DNA of 64,000 nucleotides, taken from assembly GCF_037963865.1 (NCBI RefSeq), contig NZ_CP150170.1, forward strand, positions 6,138,001-6,202,000, read 5' to 3'. The notes beneath the pieces are model-generated. The model made no database searches. It saw only the letters and a program-made list of their open reading frames with translations, and had not been told where the DNA came from. Position numbers and translations under genes: made by a program. This stretch comes from Paenibacillus sp. FSL R10-2734. GTDB taxonomy: Bacteria > Bacillota > Bacilli > Paenibacillales > Paenibacillaceae. This document shows, piece by piece, positions 27,638 through 36,775 of this stretch (its first letter is position 1; each line of letters starts with the position of its first letter).

Positions 27638-27674
27638 AAAACAAAAGCAACTTATCCGCAGACAAGTCGCCTTT
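27638..27674 (-). terminator. Terminator behind the broken sigK-like gene
   Basis: On the minus strand GCGACTT pairs with AAGTTGC (one G-U pair) around GTCTGCGGAT and is followed by TTTTGTTTTTTT. It lies just beyond the end of the sigK-like pseudogene. Confidence 0.75.
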
Positions 27675-27715
27675 TAATGCTTTAATGTTAACAGGTCTAC
27701 CTTATGACTTTAAAC

Positions 27716-28330
27716 TCAACGCTTCGCCTTATAATACTCATGATACAGCTTCATCAGCGCCCTTTTTTCTATCCTCGAAACATAACTCCGCGAGATCCCA
27801 AGTCGCAATCTCCCTCTGCGTCCTCTCTTCTCCACCTGTATCAAGTCCAAACCGACCCACCACAACTTCCTTTTCCCGATCATCCAAAATATCGAGGTTG
27901 CGATAAATCTTGCTCTTCTCGATCTTCAGATCGACTTCTTTAATGACATCATCAGCTTCAGAGCCAAGGATATCGATCAAAGTAATCTCGTTGCCTTCCT
28001 TGTCTGTCCCAATAGGATCGTGAAGAGATACATCTTTACGTGTTTTTTTCATTGAACGAAGGTGCATCAGAATTTCGTTTTCAATACAACGGGCTGCAAA
28101 AGTGGCCCGTTTTGTCCCTTTGTTCGGACGATAGCTCTCAATAGCTTTGATAAGGCCAATGGTGCCGATGAAGAGAAGGTCCTCCATGCCTTCTCCGGTA
28201 TTAACGAATTTTTTTGAATATATGCGCTACAAGCCTTAAGTTATGTTCCACATGCATATTCCGTGAATACGCGATCCCCTCCGCCATCTGCGATAGATGC
28301 TTTATTTCATCCGTTTCGGATAACGGTAGG
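27716..28330 (-). pseudogene. sigK: Frameshifted sporulation sigma factor gene (sigK-like)
   Basis: Nearly the whole sigma-K fold can be read, in three frames. PLSETDEIKHLSQMAEG, NLRLVAHIFKK comes first. A run of seven T (28209-28215, plus strand; six in the fragment at 25,060) shifts the frame before NTGEGMEDLLFIGT. That frame continues through KKTRKDVSLHDPI, ILDDREKEVVVGRFGL and TQREIA. About four bases are then missing near 27,800, and the end continues in another frame as GISRSYVSRIEKRALMKLY..YYKAKR and a stop at 27,716. The hydrophobic N-terminal pro-region of sigma-K was not found. Two frameshifts make a functional product unlikely; the working sigK should lie elsewhere. Confidence 0.85.
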
Positions 28331-28535
28331 TACTAGTCCATAAAACTGTGTATTATCTCTTTACTCTTGCTCGTTGCTACCCGTAACGATATAGTTGAAT
28401 TCAGAGCTAGAATAATAAAAAATAAATACAATATAGCTTAGCATATATCTCATGCTGCAATTGAATTCGAGTTTATATATCATTGCAGATGTACAAATAT
28501 GTCTATCCATATCGTTATCGTTAGGAGTGATAGGC

Positions 28536-29318
28536 TTGGCTGAAGTACGAGCTTATATTGGTACGCATACAAAGGATTGGCAAGACGAATATCAAGGAAG
28601 TCATCGGGAAGTAGAAGTAACGATGATTCTTGAGGGAAGCGGTCTTTTTCGCCATACTGATAAAGAAATGCAGGTTGAAGCTGGACAAGTCGTTCTCATT
28701 CCCTCCGGGATCCTTCATTCATTTCATGCAATAACTCCAATTCGCTTCGGTGTTCTTATCTTTGATAGGCTGCCATCACAGGTGGAGGAATGGTTTCATC
28801 GATTGATCGTGGATGGACTTCCCCGTATCATCTCCCTATCTCGTCTGGATCAGGACCAATACGAACGATTGTTTCGCGAATGGCTGCGCGTTCGCTCTTC
28901 TATATTAAAGGAACCATTGCGGCTTGATCTTGTCTGGGTCGAGCTGCTGCTCTTGTTCCTTAACGAACATACACACACTGATCGCCAGGCGTTATCCATA
29001 GCTCACATTGGTGATTATATTCGCCAACACCTTCATGAAGCGATACAAGTATCTTCCTTAGCTGATATGGCTGGACTCTCTAATGATGGATTTAGAAAGC
29101 GTTTTAGTAAAGTATACGGCATGACACCGAAGCAGTATCAGCAGCAATGTCGACTTACAGAAGCTAAATGGTTATTAAGCTCGTCTGACAAAGATATGCA
29201 AGCTATCGCAAACCTGGTGGGCTTTGTACAGCTTCATTCCTTTTCTTTATGGTTCAAACGGTTGGAGAACATTCCACCCTCGGAATGGAGAAACCATCAG
29301 CGTTTAAATCATCATTAG
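28536..29318 (+). CDS. AraC-family transcriptional regulator with cupin sensor domain
   Basis: Regulator of about 260 aa. The N-terminal part is a cupin-like sugar-sensing domain (GSHREVEVTMILEGSGLF, AGQVVLIPSGILHSF). The C-terminal about 100 residues carry the two AraC helix-turn-helix motifs (IQVSSLADMAGLSNDGFRKRF and MQAIANLVGFVQLHSFS). The TTG at 28,536 is preferred because AGGAG lies eight bases upstream; an ATG 28 codons earlier (28,452) keeps the frame open but has no ribosome site. It is immediately upstream of, and co-oriented with, the GH2 gene at 29,550, which it probably controls. Confidence 0.88.
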   Translation: MAEVRAYIGTHTKDWQDEYQGSHREVEVTMILEGSGLFRHTDKEMQVEAGQVVLIPSGILHSFHAITPIRFGVLIFDRLPSQVEEWFHRLIVDGLPRIISLSRLDQDQYERLFREWLRVRSSILKEPLRLDLVWVELLLLFLNEHTHTDRQALSIAHIGDYIRQHLHEAIQVSSLADMAGLSNDGFRKRFSKVYGMTPKQYQQQCRLTEAKWLLSSSDKDMQAIANLVGFVQLHSFSLWFKRLENIPPSEWRNHQRLNHH

Positions 29319-29549
29319 CTAAGGTTATCTATGTATCGACATGGATCTATGTTGATCCTTGAGGCAATGCAGTCGAGTTTCAAGTAAATAATGCTTGGTT
29401 TTTGTTAACTACATACTGAATAGAATCCCTTATGCTAAATGTATCAGATGATCTTCAGATCTGAAATGATGGATGTCGAGCACACATAACGGCGGCTATA
29501 TGATGTATTCGATATTCAAACTGACATTAGCCAGGAGGATGAAATTACG

Positions 29550-32500
29550 ATGTCTATTCACGCAGCCTCACAAGCTCAGACCAAAGTTTGGGATATACCT
29601 ACCCTAGTACCAATTCCAACTCAAGTAATCGAAACTGCAGTTCCCGTCATGAGCCTCAACTCCGATGCAGGAGTGAATTGGATATTCGGAATCGGCCGAT
29701 TATCTGAAGAGCAAGTGCTTAAGAACGATTCCAATATCGAATGGCGCCACATTCAGGTGCCAGGTGAAGTTGCCATGCAAGGACATAACATTGAGAATGA
29801 TGTCCCTTATTACTACAAATCATCTATTGGAGTTCCAGTTGACACTGTAGACAAAACGGTATTACTACGATTTAACGGCGTCTATTCCAAGACTAGAGTA
29901 TGGGTGAATGGTACTTTTATTCGCAGCCACAAGGGTGGATTTACTACATGGGACAGCGATATTTCATCAGTCATAACTCCCGGTGAACAGGCCGAAATTA
30001 TCGTTGAATTTATCGACGATATATGGGATCCATCCATCGGAAGTCTTTATGCGCACCATAATATAGGTGGGATTATCAGCAGTGTTCAGCTGATCGTAGT
30101 CCCTCATACACATATAACAAGACTGCACTATGAAGTAGACTTCGATCACGTCTTCGAAGATGCTGAATTAAAAGCACATGTCGGTGTTCATCTTGGCGCG
30201 GCAGAAGCAGCATCGTTGAAGCTTGAACTGTACGATGCTAATCAGTGCCTCATTCCGCTGGGAGATACGACGGTTAAGTTCGATCAGACTGCACAAGAGC
30301 AATACATCATCTCTCCTATCCAACGTCCTCTGAAATGGGACGCCGAACATCCGAATTTATATACGCTAGTTGCTACCCTTTACGCAGGTCAAGAGTTGGA
30401 ACAACTGGAGCAATGTAAATTAAAGGTTGGTTTCAGAAAAATCACCTATGGTGGAATGAATGGCACAGACAAACGTGAAATGTACATCAACGGTCAACCA
30501 ATTAAGCTTAGAGGAACTTGCCGGCACAACATACATCCAACCCTTGGCCGGACAACAACACCTGAATTGGATCGACAAGATGTACTTATGCTACATGCGC
30601 AAAATGTGAATTATGTGCGCACCTCCCACTATCCGCCAACGAAAGCCTTTTTAGAGGCTTGTGATGAACTAGGCATGTATGTGGAGGAGGAAACCGCTGT
30701 TTGTTTCCAATATGCAAACGGTTCCGGTCCTTGGGGTGATGATGAAGCCTGGTATATGGATCAATTCTCTGAAATGATTGAACGTGACAAGAGTCATGCC
30801 TGTATCATTATCTGGTCGCTGGCGAATGAATCGGGCTGGCGGAAAGGTCCTGAAGGGGACAAATTCCGGAAGCAATATCAATATATTAAACAAGTAGATA
30901 CAAGCAGACCTACAAAGTTTAGCTATCCATTTATGGTTGAGGACGGCTCGACAACAGATATATTTAGTGCCCACTATGCTAATTACAAAGACAACATGGC
31001 TAATTATCTATTCAACTTTGGCGTGTCGCCTGATGATATCTACGTCGACCGTAAAACGCCGATTATTCATGATGAATATGCTCATATTGCCTGCTACAAT
31101 CTAAATGAGCTCGAACGCGATAACAATGTACGCAACTTCTGGGGCGAAAGCATACAGCAGTTCTGGGAATCGATCGTAACGACACATGGAGTACTAGGTG
31201 GAGCCTTGTGGGCTAATATTGATGATGTGTTTCATCTACCTGAAGGCGTTATTGAACGACATCAGCAGCATTCCGTCGGTTCAGCGGCTGGCTATGGCGA
31301 ATGGGGCAACATGAGCGATCAATGGCGTCGGGAGAAGCCTGAATGCTGGTTAACGAAGAAGGCATATTCCCCTATACGCTTGCAGGATCGGGCTCTTGGT
31401 CATCCTGACAATATGGAAATGGTCATTCCGGTTAAGAACTGGTTCAATCATACGAATCTGAACGAGGTTCAAATCAATTGGACGATTGAATGTGCTGGCC
31501 TAGTTATTGAGCAAGGACAGCAATCAGGTCCAGATGTATCGCCTTATTCGCAAGGAGAGATTGTGCTACCGAAGCGGAATTGGAATGACGCCGAAGTGCT
31601 TCACATTCAATTCTTTACAGCGGATAAAGTTATGGTGGATGAATATCATTTGCCAGTTAAAGCTTATGAAGTACAATTCGAGGAGCAATCTCACGATTTG
31701 CTTCAACTTGTGGAAACGAATGAACACATACGTGTTTATAATTCAGTTATTGAGCTCGTTTATTCTACCGAGCAAGCTCAGCTGGTTCGTGGAAGCTACC
31801 AAGGAAATGTCATATTAACTGGAGGGCCGCATCTACACTTAGAGGGCGAAGCACTTGGTGAATGGAACGGAGAGAGCATAAGTGCAGTATGGCAGGACTC
31901 TGGAATAGACCCGTTGAGTCTCGAACAGGGTATGACAGTCGAAATCACGATTCAAGGTCATTATGCTAACGGGTTGAATGTGCAATATATTCAAAGAATT
32001 TATCCTAGTGGCAAGCTAGTTACACGCTATAAACTGATCGATGGCACGGTTAGCAGTGCTCTATTTGAAGTAGGAATCTCCTTCGACATTCCGAACACCG
32101 TCACACAAGTGGATTGGAAGAAAAAAGGACTACATTCCAGCTATCCAGACCAGCATATCGGCCGATTAAGTGGATGTGCACTGCGTGTGCGGGAAGGTTC
32201 AATTGAACAGCCTGATACGTACGGACTGCGCCCAACGTGGGACTGGAAAGACGATATGAATAACTTCTATTTGGACTTAAAAACTGATCCTTGTAAGGGC
32301 TTGGTAACGCGGGATTTCAAAAGTATGCGCGAGTCTGTTTATTACTTCTCAGTTAACTTTCAAGACACTGCGGCGAGAATTCGCGTGGAGTCACAAGGAA
32401 CTGAAGCGGTACGTGTACGTTATGAAGTTGAGCAACAAACTATGATCAATGATGGCGATACTCAGCAATTGAATTACTCCGGCAACTGGAAACAGGTTGA

Positions 32501-32981
32501 GGATTCGAATTATTACCTTGGGACAGCAACGAGCTCAAACGATCCAGGAGCTAAACTGGAACTTATCTTCTACGGGACAGGCATTAACATCCTCTACGCT
32601 CAGCATCGTAATACAGGACGGATGCTCATCAGTGTAGATGATGGCGAATCCGTGCTTATCGATACATTTAGCGATATTGGAAGAACACTTTATCAGCAAC
32701 GATATGAAATTAAGGACCTAGCACTAAGCGAGCACAAACTTACAATAGAAGTACCTCAGCAATTGGATGAGGCTAAAATCGTCATCGACGCCTTTGAAGT
32801 GTCGGACAATACGAAGCCTAGAGAGATCCAAGCAAGTCTAATTATCAATAATAAATGGAACTATGACGGCTTAGGCTGGGGCAACTATGTTGGATACCCG
32901 ATCGAAGTAAACGCAGGTTATGAGCAGGAAGTTACGATCCGCTTAACTGATCATAATAACTACACACTGCGGCATGCATAA
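29550..32981 (+). CDS. Cytoplasmic glycoside hydrolase family 2 enzyme (beta-galactosidase-like)
   Basis: Exo-acting beta-glycosidase of 1143 aa with no signal peptide. Domain order is GH2 sugar-binding jelly roll (about 40-190), Ig-like GH2 domain (about 195-300), TIM barrel (about 305-600) and a long C-terminal part of about 540 residues with further beta-sandwich domains. The acid/base is Glu427 in SLANES and the likely nucleophile Glu509 in HDEYAH. The ATG has GGAGG upstream. It follows an AraC regulator. Beta-galactosidase is the first guess from the barrel motifs; beta-glucuronidase or another GH2 activity cannot be excluded. The C-terminal half has a segment (about 990-1090) resembling a carbohydrate-binding module (WKQVEDSNYYLGTA, IDAFEV). 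Confidence 0.85.
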   Translation: MSIHAASQAQTKVWDIPTLVPIPTQVIETAVPVMSLNSDAGVNWIFGIGRLSEEQVLKNDSNIEWRHIQVPGEVAMQGHNIENDVPYYYKSSIGVPVDTVDKTVLLRFNGVYSKTRVWVNGTFIRSHKGGFTTWDSDISSVITPGEQAEIIVEFIDDIWDPSIGSLYAHHNIGGIISSVQLIVVPHTHITRLHYEVDFDHVFEDAELKAHVGVHLGAAEAASLKLELYDANQCLIPLGDTTVKFDQTAQEQYIISPIQRPLKWDAEHPNLYTLVATLYAGQELEQLEQCKLKVGFRKITYGGMNGTDKREMYINGQPIKLRGTCRHNIHPTLGRTTTPELDRQDVLMLHAQNVNYVRTSHYPPTKAFLEACDELGMYVEEETAVCFQYANGSGPWGDDEAWYMDQFSEMIERDKSHACIIIWSLANESGWRKGPEGDKFRKQYQYIKQVDTSRPTKFSYPFMVEDGSTTDIFSAHYANYKDNMANYLFNFGVSPDDIYVDRKTPIIHDEYAHIACYNLNELERDNNVRNFWGESIQQFWESIVTTHGVLGGALWANIDDVFHLPEGVIERHQQHSVGSAAGYGEWGNMSDQWRREKPECWLTKKAYSPIRLQDRALGHPDNMEMVIPVKNWFNHTNLNEVQINWTIECAGLVIEQGQQSGPDVSPYSQGEIVLPKRNWNDAEVLHIQFFTADKVMVDEYHLPVKAYEVQFEEQSHDLLQLVETNEHIRVYNSVIELVYSTEQAQLVRGSYQGNVILTGGPHLHLEGEALGEWNGESISAVWQDSGIDPLSLEQGMTVEITIQGHYANGLNVQYIQRIYPSGKLVTRYKLIDGTVSSALFEVGISFDIPNTVTQVDWKKKGLHSSYPDQHIGRLSGCALRVREGSIEQPDTYGLRPTWDWKDDMNNFYLDLKTDPCKGLVTRDFKSMRESVYYFSVNFQDTAARIRVESQGTEAVRVRYEVEQQTMINDGDTQQLNYSGNWKQVEDSNYYLGTATSSNDPGAKLELIFYGTGINILYAQHRNTGRMLISVDDGESVLIDTFSDIGRTLYQQRYEIKDLALSEHKLTIEVPQQLDEAKIVIDAFEVSDNTKPREIQASLIINNKWNYDGLGWGNYVGYPIEVNAGYEQEVTIRLTDHNNYTLRHA

Positions 32982-33136
32982 GTGAAACAGGAGGCTTGCC
33001 CTCATCGATTCATAAGCTTACGAGAAAGTCGGTCTATATCTAGGCAGATCACTCTGTTCCTTTAACATTCCATAAGAGAATATTACATTATTGCTTAATT
33101 TCAAATAACTAGTTTTAGTCCATCAACAACATATAA

Positions 33137-33181
33137 ATAACCTGCAGAAATGAGACATAATATCTCATTTCTACAGGTTAT
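33137..33181. repeat. Inverted repeat, possible bidirectional terminator
   Basis: ATAACCTGCAGAAATGAGA pairs with TCTCATTTCTACAGGTTAT with one mismatch around a short loop. It stands between the convergent GH2 and GH59 genes. Confidence 0.7.
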
Positions 33182-33199
33182 AAATCTTAAAATCCCAAT

Positions 33200-33267
33200 T
33201 CACCGCTTCGCCTTATAAGACTCATGATACAGCTTCATGAGCGCCCTCTTCTCTATCCGCCAAACAT
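33200..33267 (-). pseudogene. sigK: 3'-terminal remnant of a sigK-like gene
   Basis: The minus strand reads YVWRIEKRALMKLYHES then YKAKR and a stop (33,200-33,202), the same tail as the sigK-like pseudogene at 27,716. About 22 codons survive; no upstream sigma-factor sequence precedes it because the GH59 gene ends at 33,289. Confidence 0.75.
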
Positions 33268-33288
33268 ACCTTTTTAATACTTATCACT

Positions 33289-35724
33289 TTATGGTACAGG
33301 CACGATCTGCCATTGCTGATTATAACTATTACTAGAATTCCACTGAGTAATTGAGCTCCCATCGTTAGTTGAACCGCCGGAAACATCCATGACCTTGCCA
33401 CTGTTTTTATTTCTTAAAACATAATAGCCTCCACCCATATCTTCTACACTCCACTTCTGATTATTGCCACCATTCACAGACCATTGAATAATCTGACCAC
33501 CATCCGCTGTTGAGCCACCTGAGACATCCACCGCCTTGCCGTTTTCTTTGCTAATGAGCTGGGAGTAACCACTTCCATCCTCCACGAGCTGCCATTGTTG
33601 ATTATCCCCGCCGTTGAAGGTCCATTGCTCAAGCTGTGTTCCATCATTCGAAGAATGCCCTGGTATATCTAATGCCTTGCCACTGTTGCGATTTATGATC
33701 TTGTAATATGGAACATCTATTGGAGCGACTTGAAGATTATCATATTGCGCAAAATTCCATCCACTTCCTAGTCCTACCATGCCACTTCCCGTACGGCTAT
33801 CCGTAACCGAAGCAATCTGGTTACTGTCCACATAAGCTTTAATATTCGTCCCCATAAAAGATAGCTTTACATTATGCCACGTATTAGCGGAAAAGCCGGA
33901 CATTACTCCTGATGCGAGAACAACATCGCTCCCTGTCTCATAGGAATATGGATCCCCATAGCATAGATACCAGTTTCCAGTGTCGTAAATACTCAGCCGA
34001 TATCCTTTATAGTCGTTGACGTTCCCACCTGACAGTGCTCTACCTATTCTCCCATATATGCTAACTGCACCTGAATTTTCTATAAGTGTGTCTGTACTAA
34101 ACTCGTAGTTGCGCCAATTCAAATCGCCGAACTCTGTAAATGTGCTTGGATTCGGGTAGTTCCCCCAGCTATTCCATGGTATTTGTGGTTTTAATATGAC
34201 CTGACGCAAAGCCTTACCTGATCCTCCGCCATATCTATTGCTGACCTCAAAAGCTCCTTCAATATCATAGAGATACTTAGGCGTTGCGCCAGTTAAATAG
34301 CTATCGAAATTCTCCTGATAACTGCTAATAAAGGAGCTATTAGCTGGAATTGGATTCACCGCACTCCCCTTCTGCTGTCCCGTTGTAGTTGTCAATGAAT
34401 AGATCGAGTTGGGCTCTAAATTAATAGAATATGTACTACCATTAACTTGAACATCACTCTGCTGCATAAATTGTGAGCTACTATTGGATTTCCACACATG
34501 AACTGTCCCTGTTGAAAGACCACCCGTCAAGTCAAAAGTCATCGCTTCAGCTTCGTTCCCAGTGACAATGACAATACTATAATCACTACTATCAGATTTT
34601 TTGAAAGTAACATAGGAAGCTCCACCTGTTGTGACTCCGCAGCCACTATCAAGATACCGCCAACCGGGTTGTGCAAATTGGGTGGTGTGCGCCGCTGCCC
34701 AAACGGCAGGCTGTACAATATAATGACCTGACCACGGACTATTCGCTTCCATAATCCCGGAATGTGCCCAGTTCGTGTTGTCATATTGCGAAGCGATTAA
34801 ATGCCATACATTTGTTTTCGTCATCTTGCCTTGAATATAATTAAGATTCATTTCCTTCGCTAAGCTGTATGCACCATTCCAATCTCCGATTCCCGTCCAG
34901 CCTTCACTTTCCCACAAGGGAAGACCACTGTTCTGAGCAGTGCTTGTCGTAGTCCCATTCACGTAGTGATACCCTATCGCTACCACGGCATTTTTCAATG
35001 CAGCATCGTTGACTATTTGGTTTGCAAATATCCAATCATTACTCAATATATCCGGTGCAACGATTTGGACATGTGAGAGATTGTTATGATCTAATGTAGG
35101 TCTTAAAATATTGACAATATAATCTCTGACCTGCTGAGAGGTTCCGTTGAAATGCTCATTCAGGTTGCCTCCGATATAATCCAGATCATAACCCCACACG
35201 CTCTTTAGGCCCTTGATATAACTCACAAGATAGTCTGCATTGTCTTGCGACCATATATTGCCGTTATCAATCCACCCCGGTGCTCCCCACTGCAATCCGC
35301 TCAGCTTTATATTGGGATTTCTCTTCTTGGCTTCGTTAATGATCCAGGTTTCATACCCACGTGTCATATTTGGATTTACATTCTCGGCTCTTGTCCTTGC
35401 ATGACTTGGCTCCGTCCCACTCGTTGAGTTAATATCGCCACCAATTTCTACTTTTAACTCTTGGTATGACGCACCGAAATTAGGCTTGAATAAGTAGTCT
35501 AGAATATCACTACGGTAGGGTTCTGGATAATCAATCAGCAGTTTGGTGTTTCCACCACCTCCACTGATGACGCCCTCCCCCTCAAAAATTCTTCCCGAAC
35601 CTGACCCGTCGATCTGGATCGTAGTGTTGCCCGCCGCTTCAACGCTAGATATAAATCCTAATGATGATAGGAAGAGCACTGTAATTAGAGTAATACATAT
35701 GGATCCCTTAGTTTTCTTCAACAT
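33289..35724 (-). CDS. Secreted GH59 beta-galactosidase (galactocerebrosidase-like) with C-terminal ricin trefoil
   Basis: Exported exo-beta-galactosidase of 811 aa. The signal peptide spans about 1-31 (SSVEAA). The GH59 catalytic domain follows (about 35-460) with the family's hallmark region IDYPEPYRSDILDYLF, KPNFGASYQELKVEIGGD and EPSHAR. The likely acid/base is Glu190 in NLNEH, and the nucleophile Glu274 in LWESEGW, by comparison with galactocerebrosidase. A beta-sandwich module (about 475-670) and a CBM13 trefoil with three repeats (about 675-811, each ending QWxxNGGxNQxW) follow. Family members remove beta-galactose from glycolipids or galactans. It is the last gene of the operon starting at 42,321; the SurA-like lipoprotein stops 11 bases upstream. 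Confidence 0.9.
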   Translation of the reverse strand: MLKKTKGSICITLITVLFLSSLGFISSVEAAGNTTIQIDGSGSGRIFEGEGVISGGGGNTKLLIDYPEPYRSDILDYLFKPNFGASYQELKVEIGGDINSTSGTEPSHARTRAENVNPNMTRGYETWIINEAKKRNPNIKLSGLQWGAPGWIDNGNIWSQDNADYLVSYIKGLKSVWGYDLDYIGGNLNEHFNGTSQQVRDYIVNILRPTLDHNNLSHVQIVAPDILSNDWIFANQIVNDAALKNAVVAIGYHYVNGTTTSTAQNSGLPLWESEGWTGIGDWNGAYSLAKEMNLNYIQGKMTKTNVWHLIASQYDNTNWAHSGIMEANSPWSGHYIVQPAVWAAAHTTQFAQPGWRYLDSGCGVTTGGASYVTFKKSDSSDYSIVIVTGNEAEAMTFDLTGGLSTGTVHVWKSNSSSQFMQQSDVQVNGSTYSINLEPNSIYSLTTTTGQQKGSAVNPIPANSSFISSYQENFDSYLTGATPKYLYDIEGAFEVSNRYGGGSGKALRQVILKPQIPWNSWGNYPNPSTFTEFGDLNWRNYEFSTDTLIENSGAVSIYGRIGRALSGGNVNDYKGYRLSIYDTGNWYLCYGDPYSYETGSDVVLASGVMSGFSANTWHNVKLSFMGTNIKAYVDSNQIASVTDSRTGSGMVGLGSGWNFAQYDNLQVAPIDVPYYKIINRNSGKALDIPGHSSNDGTQLEQWTFNGGDNQQWQLVEDGSGYSQLISKENGKAVDVSGGSTADGGQIIQWSVNGGNNQKWSVEDMGGGYYVLRNKNSGKVMDVSGGSTNDGSSITQWNSSNSYNQQWQIVPVP

Positions 35725-35735
35725 GACATCATCCC

Positions 35736-36686
35736 TTAATGGCTTACTTCAGCATTCCATTGAACTTCGGCTGTTGTACTCAAGTTGTCCATATAAGATT
35801 GATACTGCTTATCTATGGCGTGGAGATACACCTCATCACGAACCACTTCGAAAGATTTATATCCCTCTGCTAATCGGTTACTACAATAAACAATTACGTA
35901 ATTACCTTGATCTATCAAAATATTGCTATATTGTCCAGCTTGTAGCTTGTTAGCCTGTCTGAAAAGCTCTTCCCGATACTTCATATAGTCACGCTTATTC
36001 TCTTCGGTAATTGTTTCTTGAACCGCTTTCGTCGCATCGAATTTTCTATCGTTGTAAAGATCAATAAATGATTTGTTATTACGTAGCGCTTGATAAACGA
36101 CTTCAATTCGATCCCGAGCGCCTTTCGCGTTTGAATGTATGGGCTCCTTTAACACTTTCAACTCGATTGTCGGCTGTATGATGTAATCTTCCTTAGCTTC
36201 TGTATATTCTCGCCTCAAGGTTACTTCAGATAAATCCATAACACGTTCTGCTAGCGTCTTCTTCAAGAGAAGCTCTAGTTGCGCAAATTCATCATTGTAG
36301 TAATTCTCTAACGTGTATTGTTTAGGGCCATACACAACTTCTTTGTTCGCAATAACCTGCGCTCTTCGTTCATTTTCTTGATGAAACCGCGATAGCAACG
36401 AAGAATAGGATGCCGAAGGTAATAAGTCATATTGTACACCTTCGAGCTGCGTGAGCTTCACCCGTACGAGTCGATCACGTGCCTGCTCCTTCTGTCCACT
36501 GCCACGTAATGCAGCTATATTCTGGACCAATGCATATTCAGCATTTACGATAGGTTCACTGTTCACCGTCGCAATCGGATCTGAATTTGCCGTGACTTCA
36601 GGAGGAATCGAGCTGCTACAGCCTAATAATATAAGAACACTTAGAATTACAACGCAATATACTCGGATTTGCTTCGCTCTGTACAA
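35736..36686 (-). CDS. SurA/PrsA-like foldase lipoprotein
   Basis: Exported lipoprotein of 316 aa with lipobox ILLGC near residue 23. After the tether, ATVNSEPIVNAEYAL is the start typical of SurA/PrsA N-terminal domains, which assist folding of secreted proteins. The rest is helix-rich and charged. A C-terminal segment of about 130 residues has the place of a PpiC-type prolyl isomerase domain but is divergent, and I cannot confirm catalytic residues. The TTG start has AAGGAGG eight bases before it. It lies between the genes for two secreted enzymes that carry the same trefoil, so a dedicated chaperone for their export is a reasonable inference. Confidence 0.75.
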   Translation of the reverse strand: MYRAKQIRVYCVVILSVLILLGCSSSIPPEVTANSDPIATVNSEPIVNAEYALVQNIAALRGSGQKEQARDRLVRVKLTQLEGVQYDLLPSASYSSLLSRFHQENERRAQVIANKEVVYGPKQYTLENYYNDEFAQLELLLKKTLAERVMDLSEVTLRREYTEAKEDYIIQPTIELKVLKEPIHSNAKGARDRIEVVYQALRNNKSFIDLYNDRKFDATKAVQETITEENKRDYMKYREELFRQANKLQAGQYSNILIDQGNYVIVYCSNRLAEGYKSFEVVRDEVYLHAIDKQYQSYMDNLSTTAEVQWNAEVSH

Positions 36687-36775
36687 TCAAGCACCCTCCT
36701 TGTTGAATGGTGGTGATAGGAGCTTAGGCACAAACCCTTATCTGCCTCTATGCTAAGCTCCTATCAACAATCCGT

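Larger units (their letters stand above)
32982..33288. other. Intergenic region between convergent GH2 and GH59 genes
   Basis: Holds an inverted repeat at 33,137-33,181 and a short sigK-like tail at 33,200-33,267. No complete gene. The inverted repeat has arms beginning ATAACCTG with a stem of about 18 bp and is likely to end transcription from either side, although neither flank has a good T run. Confidence 0.6.
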
